In this document: in pieces, positions 37,929 to 46,123 of the stretch
How the letters are laid out: every line of letters begins with the position of its first letter
Numbering within the stretch: the first letter of the stretch is position 1
NCBI RefSeq assembly: GCF_002866065.1
Contig: NZ_LNJZ01000008.1
Coordinates: forward strand, 146,346-210,345
DNA from: Thiopseudomonas denitrificans
GTDB lineage: Bacteria > Pseudomonadota > Gammaproteobacteria > Pseudomonadales > Pseudomonadaceae
Direction: 5' to 3'
DNA: 64,000 nt
The notes under the pieces: generated by a model
Told to the model about the DNA's origin: nothing
The model's input: only the letters and a program-made list of their open reading frames with translations
The model's database searches: none
Position numbers and translations under genes: made by a program

Positions 37929-39202
37929 TGCGTATTCAAATCAGTGGTGCACGCCTGCTGGACCCTGCCAGCCAGTTTGACCAGACATGCGACATTTTCA
38001 TCGAGGGCGGCAAAATTGCCGCATTGGGCGACAAGCCGTCCGGTTTTTCGGTCGAGCAGCTGATTGATGCCCGCGGCCTGATCGCCATTCCCGGTCTGGT
38101 CGATATCAACGCCTCCCTGCGCGAACCCGGCTACGGCCGCAAGGGCACCATCGCCAGCGAAACCCGCGCCGCGGCGGCTGGCGGCGTCACCAGCCTGTGT
38201 TGTACGCCCTTCACCAAGCCGGTACTGGACACGCCCGCCGTGGCCGAGCTGATTCTGGATCAGGCCCGTGACCATGGTGCTGCCCGGGTATATCCGCTCG
38301 GTGCCTTTACCCAGGGGCTGGCCGGCGACAACCTCGCCGAACTGGTCACCCTGCGTGACGCCGGTTGTGTCGCCTTCACTAACGGGCTGGTACCTTTTGC
38401 CAACAACCGCCTGCTGCGCCATGCCCTGGAGTATGCCGCCACGTTTGACCTGACCGTGATTTTCCAGCCCCAGGACCGCGACCTGGCCGAGGGCGGTATT
38501 GCCCACGAGGGCGCGGCAGCCAGTTTCCGCGGTCTGGGCGGTATTCCGGAAACCGCCGAAACCGTGGCCCTGTCCCGCGACCTGCTGCTGGTGGAACAAA
38601 GCGGTGTCCGCGCCCACTTCAGCCAGATTACCACCGCCCGTGGCGCCCGCCTGATTGCCAAGGCCCAGCAGCGTGGCCTGCCGGTCACCGCCGACGTGGC
38701 GATGTACCAGCTGATCCTCACCGATGAAGCCCTGCTGGATTTTTCCAGCCTGTACCATGTCCAGCCGCCGCTGCGCTCGCTGGAAGACCGTGAAGGATTG
38801 CGCGAGGCGGTACGCAGCGGCGTCATCAGTGCCATTGCCAGCCATCACCAGCCCCACGAGGTTGACGCCAAACAGGACCCCTTTGCCGCCACCGAGCCGG
38901 GCATCAGCAGCATCGAGCTGCTACTGCCGCTGGCCATGAGCCTGGTACAGGAGGGCGTGCTCGATCTGCCGGCCGCCATCGAACGCCTGACCAGCGGCCC
39001 GGCCCGCGCCATGCGGCTGGGCGCCGGCAGCCTGAGCATTGGTGCCCGTGCCGATCTGGTGCTGTTTGACCCCGACGGTCAAACAGTGGCCGGAGACAAC
39101 TGGCTGTCCAGAGGCGGCAACTGCCCATTCATTGGCCACTGCCTGCCGGGGCGGGTACGTTATACCATGCTCAACGGCCGCATCAGCTTCCGCCAGGATT
39201 GA
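37928..39202 (+). CDS. pyrX: PyrC', non-catalytic dihydroorotase-like subunit of ATCase
   Basis: A 424-residue amidohydrolase-fold protein that holds the Pseudomonas-type aspartate carbamoyltransferase together. The usual metal motif D-x-H-x-H-L-R-E-P-G is replaced by GLVDINASLREPGYGRKG near residue 60, so both histidines are missing; the later ligand positions are also altered (VIFQPQDRDLAEGGIAHEG). It is therefore almost certainly inactive as dihydroorotase, and the real pyrC should be elsewhere. It is translationally coupled to pyrB. Confidence 0.95.
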   Translation: MRIQISGARLLDPASQFDQTCDIFIEGGKIAALGDKPSGFSVEQLIDARGLIAIPGLVDINASLREPGYGRKGTIASETRAAAAGGVTSLCCTPFTKPVLDTPAVAELILDQARDHGAARVYPLGAFTQGLAGDNLAELVTLRDAGCVAFTNGLVPFANNRLLRHALEYAATFDLTVIFQPQDRDLAEGGIAHEGAAASFRGLGGIPETAETVALSRDLLLVEQSGVRAHFSQITTARGARLIAKAQQRGLPVTADVAMYQLILTDEALLDFSSLYHVQPPLRSLEDREGLREAVRSGVISAIASHHQPHEVDAKQDPFAATEPGISSIELLLPLAMSLVQEGVLDLPAAIERLTSGPARAMRLGAGSLSIGARADLVLFDPDGQTVAGDNWLSRGGNCPFIGHCLPGRVRYTMLNGRISFRQD

Positions 39203-39249
39203 CAGCGGAGCCTGCACAACGGCATGAACTTCCGCTCCGCACAAACACT

Positions 39250-39277
39250 CCGCCCTTGCGGCTGTACGCAAGGGCGG
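39250..39277. terminator. Strong stem-loop after the pyr operon
   Basis: CCGCCCTTGCG (39250-39260) and CGCAAGGGCGG (39267-39277) form a perfect 11-bp stem with a 6-base loop, 47 bases after the pyrC' stop. No T tract; probably the operon's 3' end structure. Confidence 0.6.
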
Positions 39278-39283
39278 CACACG

Positions 39284-39313
39284 TTGACACACGCCTGCCC
39301 GTTGCCCTCAATT
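39284..39313 (+). promoter_or_regulatory. Candidate bioD promoter
   Basis: A perfect -35 TTGACA (39284-39289) is followed after 17-18 bases by a weak -10 (CTCAAT or TCAATT, 39307-39313). It lies just after the pyr hairpin and about 50 bases before bioD. Confidence 0.35.
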
Positions 39314-39359
39314 CGTTATTGGTCGCTCGCCCCCGACCGGAGCCTCCTGTAGAAATACC

Positions 39360-40061
39360 ATGGATACCACCCGTCCCCCGGCTTTTTTTGTCACCGCCAC
39401 CGATACCGATGCCGGCAAAACCACGATATCGGCCGGCCTGCTGGCCGCAGCCCGCCAGCGCGGGCTCAGCACACTGGCCTGCAAACCGGTGGCATCCGGC
39501 TCGCAGCACACCAGTGACGGACTGCGCAACGATGACGCCCTCTGGCTGGCCAGCCAGTGCAGCATCCAGGTGCCCTATGCACACATCAACCCGCATGCCT
39601 TCGCACCAGCCATTGCCCCGCACCTGGCAGCAGCCAGTGCGGGCGTCCGCCTGGACGGCCGGGAGCTGCTGGCGGATGTCCGGCGCATCCTGGCACACCA
39701 CGCCGGCCTGACCCTGATCGAAGGAGCCGGTGGCTGGCGCGTCCCCCTCAACGCCGATGAGACCCTGGCTGATCTTGCCATCGCCCTGCAACTGCCGGTG
39801 ATTCTGGTGGTCGGCATCAAGCTGGGCTGCATCAATCATGCCCTGCTCAGTGCCGAAGCCGTGCTCCGCGACGGCTTGACACTGGCCGGCTGGGTCGCCA
39901 ACTGCACCGATCCGCACATGGCTTGCCAGGCCGACAATATACACACACTGCAGCAGTGGATGCCGGCCCCCTGCCTTGGCGTCATTCCCCACTTGCAATC
40001 CACACAACCTGCGGCCCTGGTTCCGCATCTGGAGCCAGCCCTGGCCACCCTGCTGGCATAA
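39360..40061 (+). CDS. bioD: Dethiobiotin synthetase
   Basis: Forms dethiobiotin from 7,8-diaminononanoate, CO2 and ATP, the penultimate step of biotin synthesis. The 233-residue protein has the P-loop FFVTATDTDAGKTTISAGLL at residues 9-28, ACKPVASGSQ near 40, and LIEGAGGWRVPLNADETLADLA near 119 with the conserved Glu-Gly-Ala-Gly. Length is typical (about 225). It stands alone here; bioA is 22 kb away at the right edge and the other bio genes are outside the window. The start is the ATG at 39360; no strong ribosome site precedes it. Confidence 0.95.
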   Translation: MDTTRPPAFFVTATDTDAGKTTISAGLLAAARQRGLSTLACKPVASGSQHTSDGLRNDDALWLASQCSIQVPYAHINPHAFAPAIAPHLAAASAGVRLDGRELLADVRRILAHHAGLTLIEGAGGWRVPLNADETLADLAIALQLPVILVVGIKLGCINHALLSAEAVLRDGLTLAGWVANCTDPHMACQADNIHTLQQWMPAPCLGVIPHLQSTQPAALVPHLEPALATLLA

Positions 40062-40320
40062 ATGACTGCGACCAAAACAGCACCCTGCAACTGACAAAGT
40101 ACAGTGGCAGCCAATGCGCCCGGCTCCCATGCTGGCCCCTGGTCATCAGTACGCCAGCATGCCAGAAGCCCGACTCGCCATCCGGCCCGGGAGTACAGAA
40201 CACATGGCCGTGCCACCGGCAACAGGCCCCGTGACGGTACCCGGACCAGCCAGGCATTTGTATCCGCTGCCGGCGCAGGCACAAGTCCGCTAACTGCTTT
40301 CACGCTAAAAGGAGAAACCC

Positions 40321-41619
40321 ATGCAACATCACATCGTCATTGTTGGCGGCGGAGCCGGCGGCCTTGAGCTGGCCACCCGTCTCGGTCGCAGCCTGGGCAA
40401 GCGCAAGCGCGCACGCATCACCCTGGTCGACGTCAACCTCACCCACATCTGGAAACCGCTGCTGCACGAAGTGGCCGCCGGCTCGCTCAACACCACCGAC
40501 AACGAACTGAATTATCTGGCCCAGGCCAAGTGGAACCACTTCGACTTCCAGCTCGGCCGCCTGGCCGGCCTTGACCGCAGCGCCAAAACCATCCGGCTGG
40601 CCGCCACCCTGGATAACAAGGGGGTTGAGCTGGTACCGGCCCGCAGCATCAGTTATGACAGCCTGGTGATTGCCGTCGGCAGCCTGACCAACGATTTCGG
40701 TACCACCGGTGCCAGCGAGCATTGCATCTTTCTCGATTGCCTGCAGAATGCGCAGCATTTTCACCAGCGCCTGCTCGGTGAATACCTCAGCGCCCACGCC
40801 CGCGAGGATGACAACGAGCAGGTCAGCGTGGCCATCGTCGGTGCCGGTGCCACCGGTGTGGAGCTGGCCGCCGAGTTGCGCAATGCGGCCAAGATGCTGT
40901 CAGACTACGGACTTGACCACATCCGCCCGGAAAACATGCACATCAGCATCCTGGAAGCCGGTCCCCGCATCCTGCCGGCACTGTCCGAGAGCCTAGCGAC
41001 CACCGTGCACCAGGAGCTGCTCAAGCTCGGCGTCAAGGTGCGGCTGGGAGCGCAGGTCAAGGAAGTCACTGCCGAGGGTTTTGTCACTGCCGAGGGCGAG
41101 CTGATTCCGGCCACCCTCAAGGTCTGGGCTGCCGGTGTGCGTGCCCCCGCCTTCCTGCGCGAACTGGACGGACTGGAAACCAACCGCATCAATCAGCTGG
41201 TGGTGGAAACCACTTTGCAGACGACTCTGGACCCAAGCATTTTTGCCATGGGCGACTGTGCCGCCTGCCCGCTGGAGCCGGGCAGCGAACGCAACGTGCC
41301 ACCCCGGGCGCAAAGTGCGCACCAGCAAGCCGATTTGCTGGCCAGATCCCTTGTCCTGCGCCTGCAGGGCAAGCCCCTGCCCCATTACCAGTACCGGGAC
41401 TACGGCTCGCTGGTCTCGCTGTCCAGCTTCACCGCCGTGGGCAACCTGATGGGCGGCCTGATGCGCAACGTCAATCTGGAGGGCTGGATGGCGCGCATGT
41501 TCTACATCTCGTTGTACCGCATGCACCAGATGGTACTGTATGGCCGCTTCCGCACGCTGTTGCTGATGCTCAGTGACCGCATCGGCAAGCGCACCCATCC
41601 AAAAATGAAGCTGCACTGA
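40321..41619 (+). CDS. ndh: Type-2 NADH:quinone dehydrogenase (NDH-2)
   Basis: A membrane-attached, non-proton-pumping flavoenzyme passing electrons from NADH to quinone. The 432-residue protein has the FAD fold HIVIVGGGAGGLELATRLG at residues 3-21, NLTHIWKPLLHEVAAGSL near 39, the NAD fold VAIVGAGATGVELAAELR near 172, and VWAAGVRAPAFLREL near 264. FAMGDCAACPLEPG near 303 is the FAD-closing motif, and the C-terminal amphipathic region is NVNLEGWMARMFYISLYRMH. The ATG follows AAAAGGAGAAACCC, a strong site. It lies just outside the MITE-bounded nir block and may feed the quinone pool it uses. Confidence 0.93.
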   Translation: MQHHIVIVGGGAGGLELATRLGRSLGKRKRARITLVDVNLTHIWKPLLHEVAAGSLNTTDNELNYLAQAKWNHFDFQLGRLAGLDRSAKTIRLAATLDNKGVELVPARSISYDSLVIAVGSLTNDFGTTGASEHCIFLDCLQNAQHFHQRLLGEYLSAHAREDDNEQVSVAIVGAGATGVELAAELRNAAKMLSDYGLDHIRPENMHISILEAGPRILPALSESLATTVHQELLKLGVKVRLGAQVKEVTAEGFVTAEGELIPATLKVWAAGVRAPAFLRELDGLETNRINQLVVETTLQTTLDPSIFAMGDCAACPLEPGSERNVPPRAQSAHQQADLLARSLVLRLQGKPLPHYQYRDYGSLVSLSSFTAVGNLMGGLMRNVNLEGWMARMFYISLYRMHQMVLYGRFRTLLLMLSDRIGKRTHPKMKLH

Positions 41620-41631
41620 CAGCAGCTGTTG

Positions 41632-41686
41632 TGCCGCAAAAGCGGCAAGCTCGCCTGCTTGCGGACAGGCCACCTCGCCTGTCCGC
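41632..41686. terminator. Two adjacent stem-loops after ndh
   Basis: TGCCGC-AAAA-GCGGCA (41632-41647) is followed by GCGGACAGGC-CACCTC-GCCTGTCCGC (41661-41686), a perfect 10-bp stem. No T tract. They separate ndh from the MITE-like element and convergent nirN, and probably end the ndh transcript. Confidence 0.5.
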
Positions 41687-41699
41687 TGCCATCACCCGT

Positions 41700-41864
41700 C
41701 TAGTGGCCTGTACGACTAATTCCATTAGTCAATTTCGGCGTCTGAGGCTCCGATGCTGCGTTGCTGTTCCTCGCCATAGCCCCGCTATGGCTCGTCACAG
41801 CGCCTTGCCTCGAAACCTCAGCCATCCGAACTTGAGTTAACGAACTAGCCGTTCAGGCCACTAG
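41700..41864. mobile_element. MITE-like element, copy 1
   Basis: A 165-base non-coding element bounded by CTAG at both ends. The ends are imperfect terminal inverted repeats (TGGCCTGTACG-A-CTAATTC against TGGCCTGAACGGCTAGTTC). Inside is a palindrome CCATAGC-CCC-GCTATGG (41774-41790). By eye it differs from the inverted copy at 59932-60096 at about 7 of 165 positions. The CTAG target with a presumed TA duplication is what IS630/Tc1-type elements use, so an IS630-family transposase elsewhere could mobilise it. The right end supplies the nirN stop codon TAG (41863-41861). Confidence 0.85.
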
Positions 41865-43360
41865 TGCGAGGTCCCCTCGGCGAAGTTGATCTTGTTGTAC
41901 ACATTGTACTTGCCGGATGGCAGGTTCATCGGAATGCGCTTGACCTCTTCCAGCGTGTCCGAGTTGTACACGATCAGCGCACCCTCCTTGTCCCAGACAC
42001 TCAGGATCAGGTGGCTACCGTCCTTGCTGAACTCGACGTGTGCGGCATTCTTGCCCGGCATCGGCCGCAGGGTCCTGACCACTTCCAGCGTCTGCTTGTC
42101 GATGACGTGTACCGCTTCGTTGTTGGGCCCGAAGAACACGTCGGTCCAGGCATACTTCGAGTTGGCATGGCTGCGCATGAAGAACCCCGGACCCTCGGTG
42201 GGAATTTCCTTGATCAGTTGCCAGCTGGACATGTCCAGCACCGAGATCAGCCCCTGGCTGATGTTGGGAGTGGCGAACACCCACTGGTCGCCGCGCTGCC
42301 AGTAGATGCCGGACCCCAGGTGCGGCATGCCGGGCAGGGGGATTTCACTGACAGTCTTGCCCAGCTCCATGTCGACCACCTGTCCGCCTTTGGCCTTGCG
42401 CGAGGTGGCGAGCAGGTAGCGGTAGTCCGGCGTGAAGGAAAAATCATCCAGGAAGTCATCGGCCAGAATGCGGCGCGGCTCAAAGCCGGGATTGTCCAGA
42501 TAGGGAAACTCCCAGACCTCGCGCGTATCCTTGAGCGCCACGACAAAGCTGTCCCGTGGCGGCGCCGTATACACCGCACTGACCCGCGACGGCTTGCCGT
42601 CCTGGCCAATCACCGGGATCTCCTTGACGAAGCTCAGGTCATGCGCATCCAGAATCACCAGGCTACCGGGCAGATAGTTGCCGACCATCACCCATTTGCC
42701 GTCATTGCTCACTGCCAGATTGCGGGTATTGAGGGCCACCCGGACCTCGCCGACCATGGTCAGGTTGTGGATGTCATACTTGCTGACCCAGCCATCGCGG
42801 GAGGCGAAATAAACGAAACGCCCGTCCGGCGAGAACTTGGGCCCGCCATGCAGGGCAAAGTGGCTCTGGAAGCGGTCCACCGGCTCAAACTCGTCACCGT
42901 CGAGAATGGTGACATGGTGATCACCCGCCTCGACCACGACAAACAGGTTCATCGGGTCGGAGCCATGCTGCGGCGTATCCGGCAGCTGCCCGGGGTCAAC
43001 GAACAATTTATGGGTGGCCCTGGTATCGGCTTCCGTCCAGGTCGGCGCAACATCGGCTGGCGTGTACAGATACTCGACCAGCTGTGCAACCTTGTCACTG
43101 CCCAGTACATCCTGATAACCGATCATCTGACTGGCCGGGCGGCCATTGGCAACCACGTCAATCGCCTGCGGCTTTTTCAGCCGGCCGAGGCTTTCGGGCA
43201 GCAACGCCGGGCCAAGCCCGCCAATACGCTGCTCGCCATGACATACCGCACAGTGCTCCTGATAAAGCGCATCAGCCTCTTCATCCATGGCCCTAACCTG
43301 GGTGATGGACAAAGCCAGCAGCGTAGCGGCAAAACCGGACAACAGCACTTTTCTGGACAT
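41861..43360 (-). CDS. nirN: NirN, cd1-like c-type cytochrome of heme d1 maturation
   Basis: A 499-residue periplasmic protein. A signal peptide (about 24 residues) is followed by a c-type heme site HCAVCHGEQR near residue 36, then an eight-bladed propeller like NirS. In P. aeruginosa NirN oxidises dihydro-heme d1 and hands heme d1 to NirS. Visible blocks are FALHGGPKFSPDGRFVYFASRDGW near 168 and FFMRSHANSKYAWTDVFFGP near 390, where NirS has its own d1 ligands. The ATG follows GGAGAAAATCCC. The stop codon lies exactly at the edge of the MITE-like element. It is separated from the rest of the nir genes by a glpD gene on the other strand. Confidence 0.92.
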   Translation of the reverse strand: MSRKVLLSGFAATLLALSITQVRAMDEEADALYQEHCAVCHGEQRIGGLGPALLPESLGRLKKPQAIDVVANGRPASQMIGYQDVLGSDKVAQLVEYLYTPADVAPTWTEADTRATHKLFVDPGQLPDTPQHGSDPMNLFVVVEAGDHHVTILDGDEFEPVDRFQSHFALHGGPKFSPDGRFVYFASRDGWVSKYDIHNLTMVGEVRVALNTRNLAVSNDGKWVMVGNYLPGSLVILDAHDLSFVKEIPVIGQDGKPSRVSAVYTAPPRDSFVVALKDTREVWEFPYLDNPGFEPRRILADDFLDDFSFTPDYRYLLATSRKAKGGQVVDMELGKTVSEIPLPGMPHLGSGIYWQRGDQWVFATPNISQGLISVLDMSSWQLIKEIPTEGPGFFMRSHANSKYAWTDVFFGPNNEAVHVIDKQTLEVVRTLRPMPGKNAAHVEFSKDGSHLILSVWDKEGALIVYNSDTLEEVKRIPMNLPSGKYNVYNKINFAEGTSH

Positions 43361-43417
43361 GGGATTTTCTCCAACCGTATTTTGGGCTCAAGGTAGACGA
43401 TTACACTGTTCACTGCC

Positions 43418-43431
43418 TTGATATGGATTGG
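43418..43431. promoter_or_regulatory. Weak ANR/FNR-like half-site between nirN and glpD
   Basis: TTGAT-ATGG-ATTGG: the left half matches TTGAT perfectly, the right half ATCAA only partly. It lies 58 bases upstream of nirN and could give that gene low-oxygen control. Confidence 0.25.
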
Positions 43432-43608
43432 CTAAAGGCCAATTTTTGCAAGCTGATTGATCTGCCGGCACTCCCGGCATCCGGTCCAGCGGGCAAAGCC
43501 CGGCGGCCACGCTGCACGAAGCCTGTACAGCAGTGTTGCCGAGACTCATACTTCATGCCATGCACACCGGCGCTACAAGGTGTGCACCCGGACACAGGAT
43601 ACCAGCCC

Positions 43609-45141
43609 ATGCCAGAACTTTGCCGCAACCAGCACCTGAAGCGACTCGGCGAACAGGAGTTCGACCTGCTGGTCATCGGTGGTGGTGCCACCGGCGCAGG
43701 CATTGCTCTGGATGCCGCCAGTCGTGGCCTGTCGGTGGCACTGGTCGAGCGTGGCGACTTTGTCAGCGGCACTTCCAGCCGCTCCAGCAAGCTGGTCCAT
43801 GGCGGCGTGCGCTACCTTAAAGCCGCCATCACCCGGCTCGACCCGGCCCAGTGGCGGCTGGTGCGTGAAGCCCTGCGTGAACGGGCCACCCTTCTCTCTA
43901 TCGCCCCTCACCTGGTCTATCCGCTGCGCACACTAGTACCGGCGCGCAGCTGGTATCAGCTGTTCAGGCACCGCTGCGGACTCTGGCTGTATGACCGTGC
44001 GGCCGGACAAGCGCTGATCGCCCCCAGTACACGCGTGTCGCGCCAGCAGATGCTGGCCTCCTTTCCACACCTTGACAGTACCGGCCTGAAAGGAGGCATC
44101 GCCTATTACGATGCCGGCTTCGATGATGCCCGCATGGCCATTACTGTGCTGCTGACCGCTGAACGTCAAGGTGCGGTGATTGCCAACTACATGGAGGTCA
44201 AAGGCTTTGAAGAAGCCAGTGGCCGCCTGTGCGCGGCACATGCAATCAACCGGCTGGGTGGCAGCCGCCATACCGTCAGGGCTCGCGCCATCATCAACGC
44301 CACCGGCCCGCACAGCGACCGCCTGCGACAGCTGGAGCAACCCGGCAGCAAACCGCATCTGACCCTCAGCCGTGGCAGCCATCTGGTGCTGGACAAAAGC
44401 TGGACACCTGCCAGCGACGCCCTGTTGATTCCGGCCACCAGCGACGGCCGCGTGCTGTTCGTTCTGCCCTGGCAGGAACACACCCTGGTCGGCACCACCG
44501 ATGTGCAGGTCACCCTGCAGGATGACCTGCAGCCCGGCCACGATGAGGAACAGTATCTGCTGCAGCACCTGCGCCAGTGGTTCACTACAGATATCAGTGA
44601 AAACGACATTCTGGCCCGCTGGGCCGGGTTGCGTCCGCTGGTCGCCGCAACCGGAACAGACACGGCAGGAATCGTGCGCGAACATCTGATAGAGACCGAC
44701 CGCAAGGGCCTGATCAGCGTGCTGGGCGGCAAATGGACCACCTACCGGAAAATGGCCGAAGAGGCCGTTGACCAGGCTATCGTCACGGCCGGACTCAAAC
44801 CCTCCGGTCCCTGCGTGACAGCTGCACTTAAGCTTCTGGGTGCCGGCGGCTTCACCCCGGATCTGGCCGGACAACTGGCTCTCGAATTCAGGCTGGACAA
44901 GGATATTGCCCGGCACCTGGCACAAGCCTATGGCGGACTGGCCCGAAAGCTTCTGGAGCACGCCGGCCGACAGGGCTGCGAGCGCTTGCTGGCTGGTCAT
45001 CCTTATATACGCGGAGAAATCGACTGGGCCCGCCGCCATGAAATGGCAATGACAACGGAAGACATCCTGTACAGGCGCCTGCGCATCGGCTTTCTCGACG
45101 CGCAAGCTGCCGGCCGGCTCGCAGCCGACCCGTTGCTGTAA
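43609..45141 (+). CDS. glpD: Glycerol-3-phosphate dehydrogenase, aerobic GlpD type
   Basis: A 510-residue FAD enzyme oxidising glycerol-3-phosphate to dihydroxyacetone phosphate at the membrane and reducing quinone. The FAD loop is DLLVIGGGATGAGIALDAASRG at residues 19-40, followed by FVSGTSSRSSKLVHGGVRYL near 50 (DAO/GlpD signature), INATGPHSDRLRQL near 226, and KWTTYRKMAEEAVDQA near 375. The C-terminal domain ends LRIGFLDAQAAGRLAADPLL. The ATG at 43609 gives the normal GlpD length. It is an odd neighbour inside a nir block and points away from nirN. No glpR, glpF or glpK is nearby. Confidence 0.9.
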   Translation: MPELCRNQHLKRLGEQEFDLLVIGGGATGAGIALDAASRGLSVALVERGDFVSGTSSRSSKLVHGGVRYLKAAITRLDPAQWRLVREALRERATLLSIAPHLVYPLRTLVPARSWYQLFRHRCGLWLYDRAAGQALIAPSTRVSRQQMLASFPHLDSTGLKGGIAYYDAGFDDARMAITVLLTAERQGAVIANYMEVKGFEEASGRLCAAHAINRLGGSRHTVRARAIINATGPHSDRLRQLEQPGSKPHLTLSRGSHLVLDKSWTPASDALLIPATSDGRVLFVLPWQEHTLVGTTDVQVTLQDDLQPGHDEEQYLLQHLRQWFTTDISENDILARWAGLRPLVAATGTDTAGIVREHLIETDRKGLISVLGGKWTTYRKMAEEAVDQAIVTAGLKPSGPCVTAALKLLGAGGFTPDLAGQLALEFRLDKDIARHLAQAYGGLARKLLEHAGRQGCERLLAGHPYIRGEIDWARRHEMAMTTEDILYRRLRIGFLDAQAAGRLAADPLL

Positions 45142-45167
45142 CCGCCCGTCAGTAAAGGCCGGAAACA

Positions 45168-45193
45168 ACTGTAGCCCGCAAGCGGGCTACAGT
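45168..45193. terminator. Bidirectional stem-loop between convergent glpD and nirB
   Basis: ACTGTAGCCCG (45168-45178) and CGGGCTACAGT (45183-45193) form a perfect 11-bp stem with a CAAG loop. It lies 26 bases after glpD and 20 bases after the end of nirB, so it can serve both strands. The core GTAGCCCG-CGGGCTAC also resembles dispersed REP-type palindromes. Confidence 0.65.
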
Positions 45194-45213
45194 ATCAGTG
45201 CTGCCAGAAAGAA

Positions 45214-46092
45214 TTACTGCTTTTTGGCAACGATATCCGCATCCGCATCGATACCCAGGCTGTAGCCCAGGGATACATGGTGGAAACGGCCTTCAGCGTT
45301 GTCATCGTGAATGGCGAAGCCGAAGTTGTAGGTATTGCCGGATTTCAGGGCAACGTCACCCTCGCCACCGGTCAGTTTGCGGGTGAAGACCACACTCCAG
45401 TTGCCGTCTTCCAGCTTGCCTTCAGCAGCGACCAGCGCCTGGCCGCCTTCCATCACGCGCTTGTCGGCAACATGGCCGTCATAGGCCTTGTTCTCGCCAC
45501 TGCGCCACTGGTTGAGGTCATAGTAGACACCGTTGGCCAGTGAACCATCCTTGACGTACTTGGTCTTGCCGTCGGTGCCGTCCGGCATGGTGCGGGCATC
45601 ACCGTGGCAGCTGCCCCAGCAACCACCCTGTTCGGCCAGCTCAACCTTGCCGCCATCTTCCAGCATGTAGGCAATCTTGACCGGGTTGGCCTCGTCCATC
45701 TTGGGTGCGCCCGAAGCTTCCGGCTGCTTCCAGGTGAAGCGCAAATACAGGTTTTCACCGTCATGTGCAGCCTGAACCTTGGCGTTGATGAAGGCGGCCT
45801 TGCCTGGAATCGGCGTCGGCTCGATCTTGCCGCCGCTGACAATCAGCCGGCCCATGTCGCCAATTTCTTCCGAGTGGCAACTTGTGCAGGATTCACCACG
45901 CTTGAGGACACGGGCACCTCCGTGGGACGGTCCGCGCATGATCCATTCGACCGGTGACACACCCGGATACAGCAGATCAACATTGGTCGCCGCGACCTTG
46001 CTCCAGTCTGCCGGAGCAGCAGCCAGCGCGCTTCCAGTGGCAAGAGCAAATACAGCACTGGCAACGCCAGTCATCATCATTTTTTTCATCAT
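45214..46092 (-). CDS. nirB: NirB, c-type cytochrome c-552 with EB_dh-like heme-binding domain
   Basis: A 292-residue periplasmic protein with a signal peptide (MMKKMMMTGVASAVFALATGSALA). A canonical c heme site CTSCHSEE lies near residue 69. A second cysteine motif, GGCWGSCHGDA near 157, has three residues between cysteines (CxxxCH). The rest resembles the ethylbenzene-dehydrogenase-type heme-binding beta-sandwich (YLRFTWKQPE, WSVVFTRKLTGG, YNFGFAIHDD). In P. stutzeri nirB follows nirS and nirT and is described as a di-heme cytochrome c-552; the same order appears here. It probably carries electrons for nitrite reduction. The start follows GGAGAG. Confidence 0.85.
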   Translation of the reverse strand: MMKKMMMTGVASAVFALATGSALAAAPADWSKVAATNVDLLYPGVSPVEWIMRGPSHGGARVLKRGESCTSCHSEEIGDMGRLIVSGGKIEPTPIPGKAAFINAKVQAAHDGENLYLRFTWKQPEASGAPKMDEANPVKIAYMLEDGGKVELAEQGGCWGSCHGDARTMPDGTDGKTKYVKDGSLANGVYYDLNQWRSGENKAYDGHVADKRVMEGGQALVAAEGKLEDGNWSVVFTRKLTGGEGDVALKSGNTYNFGFAIHDDNAEGRFHHVSLGYSLGIDADADIVAKKQ

Positions 46093-46123
46093 TGCTTACT
46101 CTCCAGTTGATTGGCCGGGATGT

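Noticed and set aside
40062-40320. Small open frames between bioD and ndh
   Set aside because: Short, low-complexity and without ribosome sites or family similarity. Only the ndh ribosome site at the right end is convincing.
41864-43396. 510-codon plus-strand frame opposite nirN
   Set aside because: Antisense to NirN, which has a signal peptide, a heme site and family-wide conservation. The shadow shows none of these.
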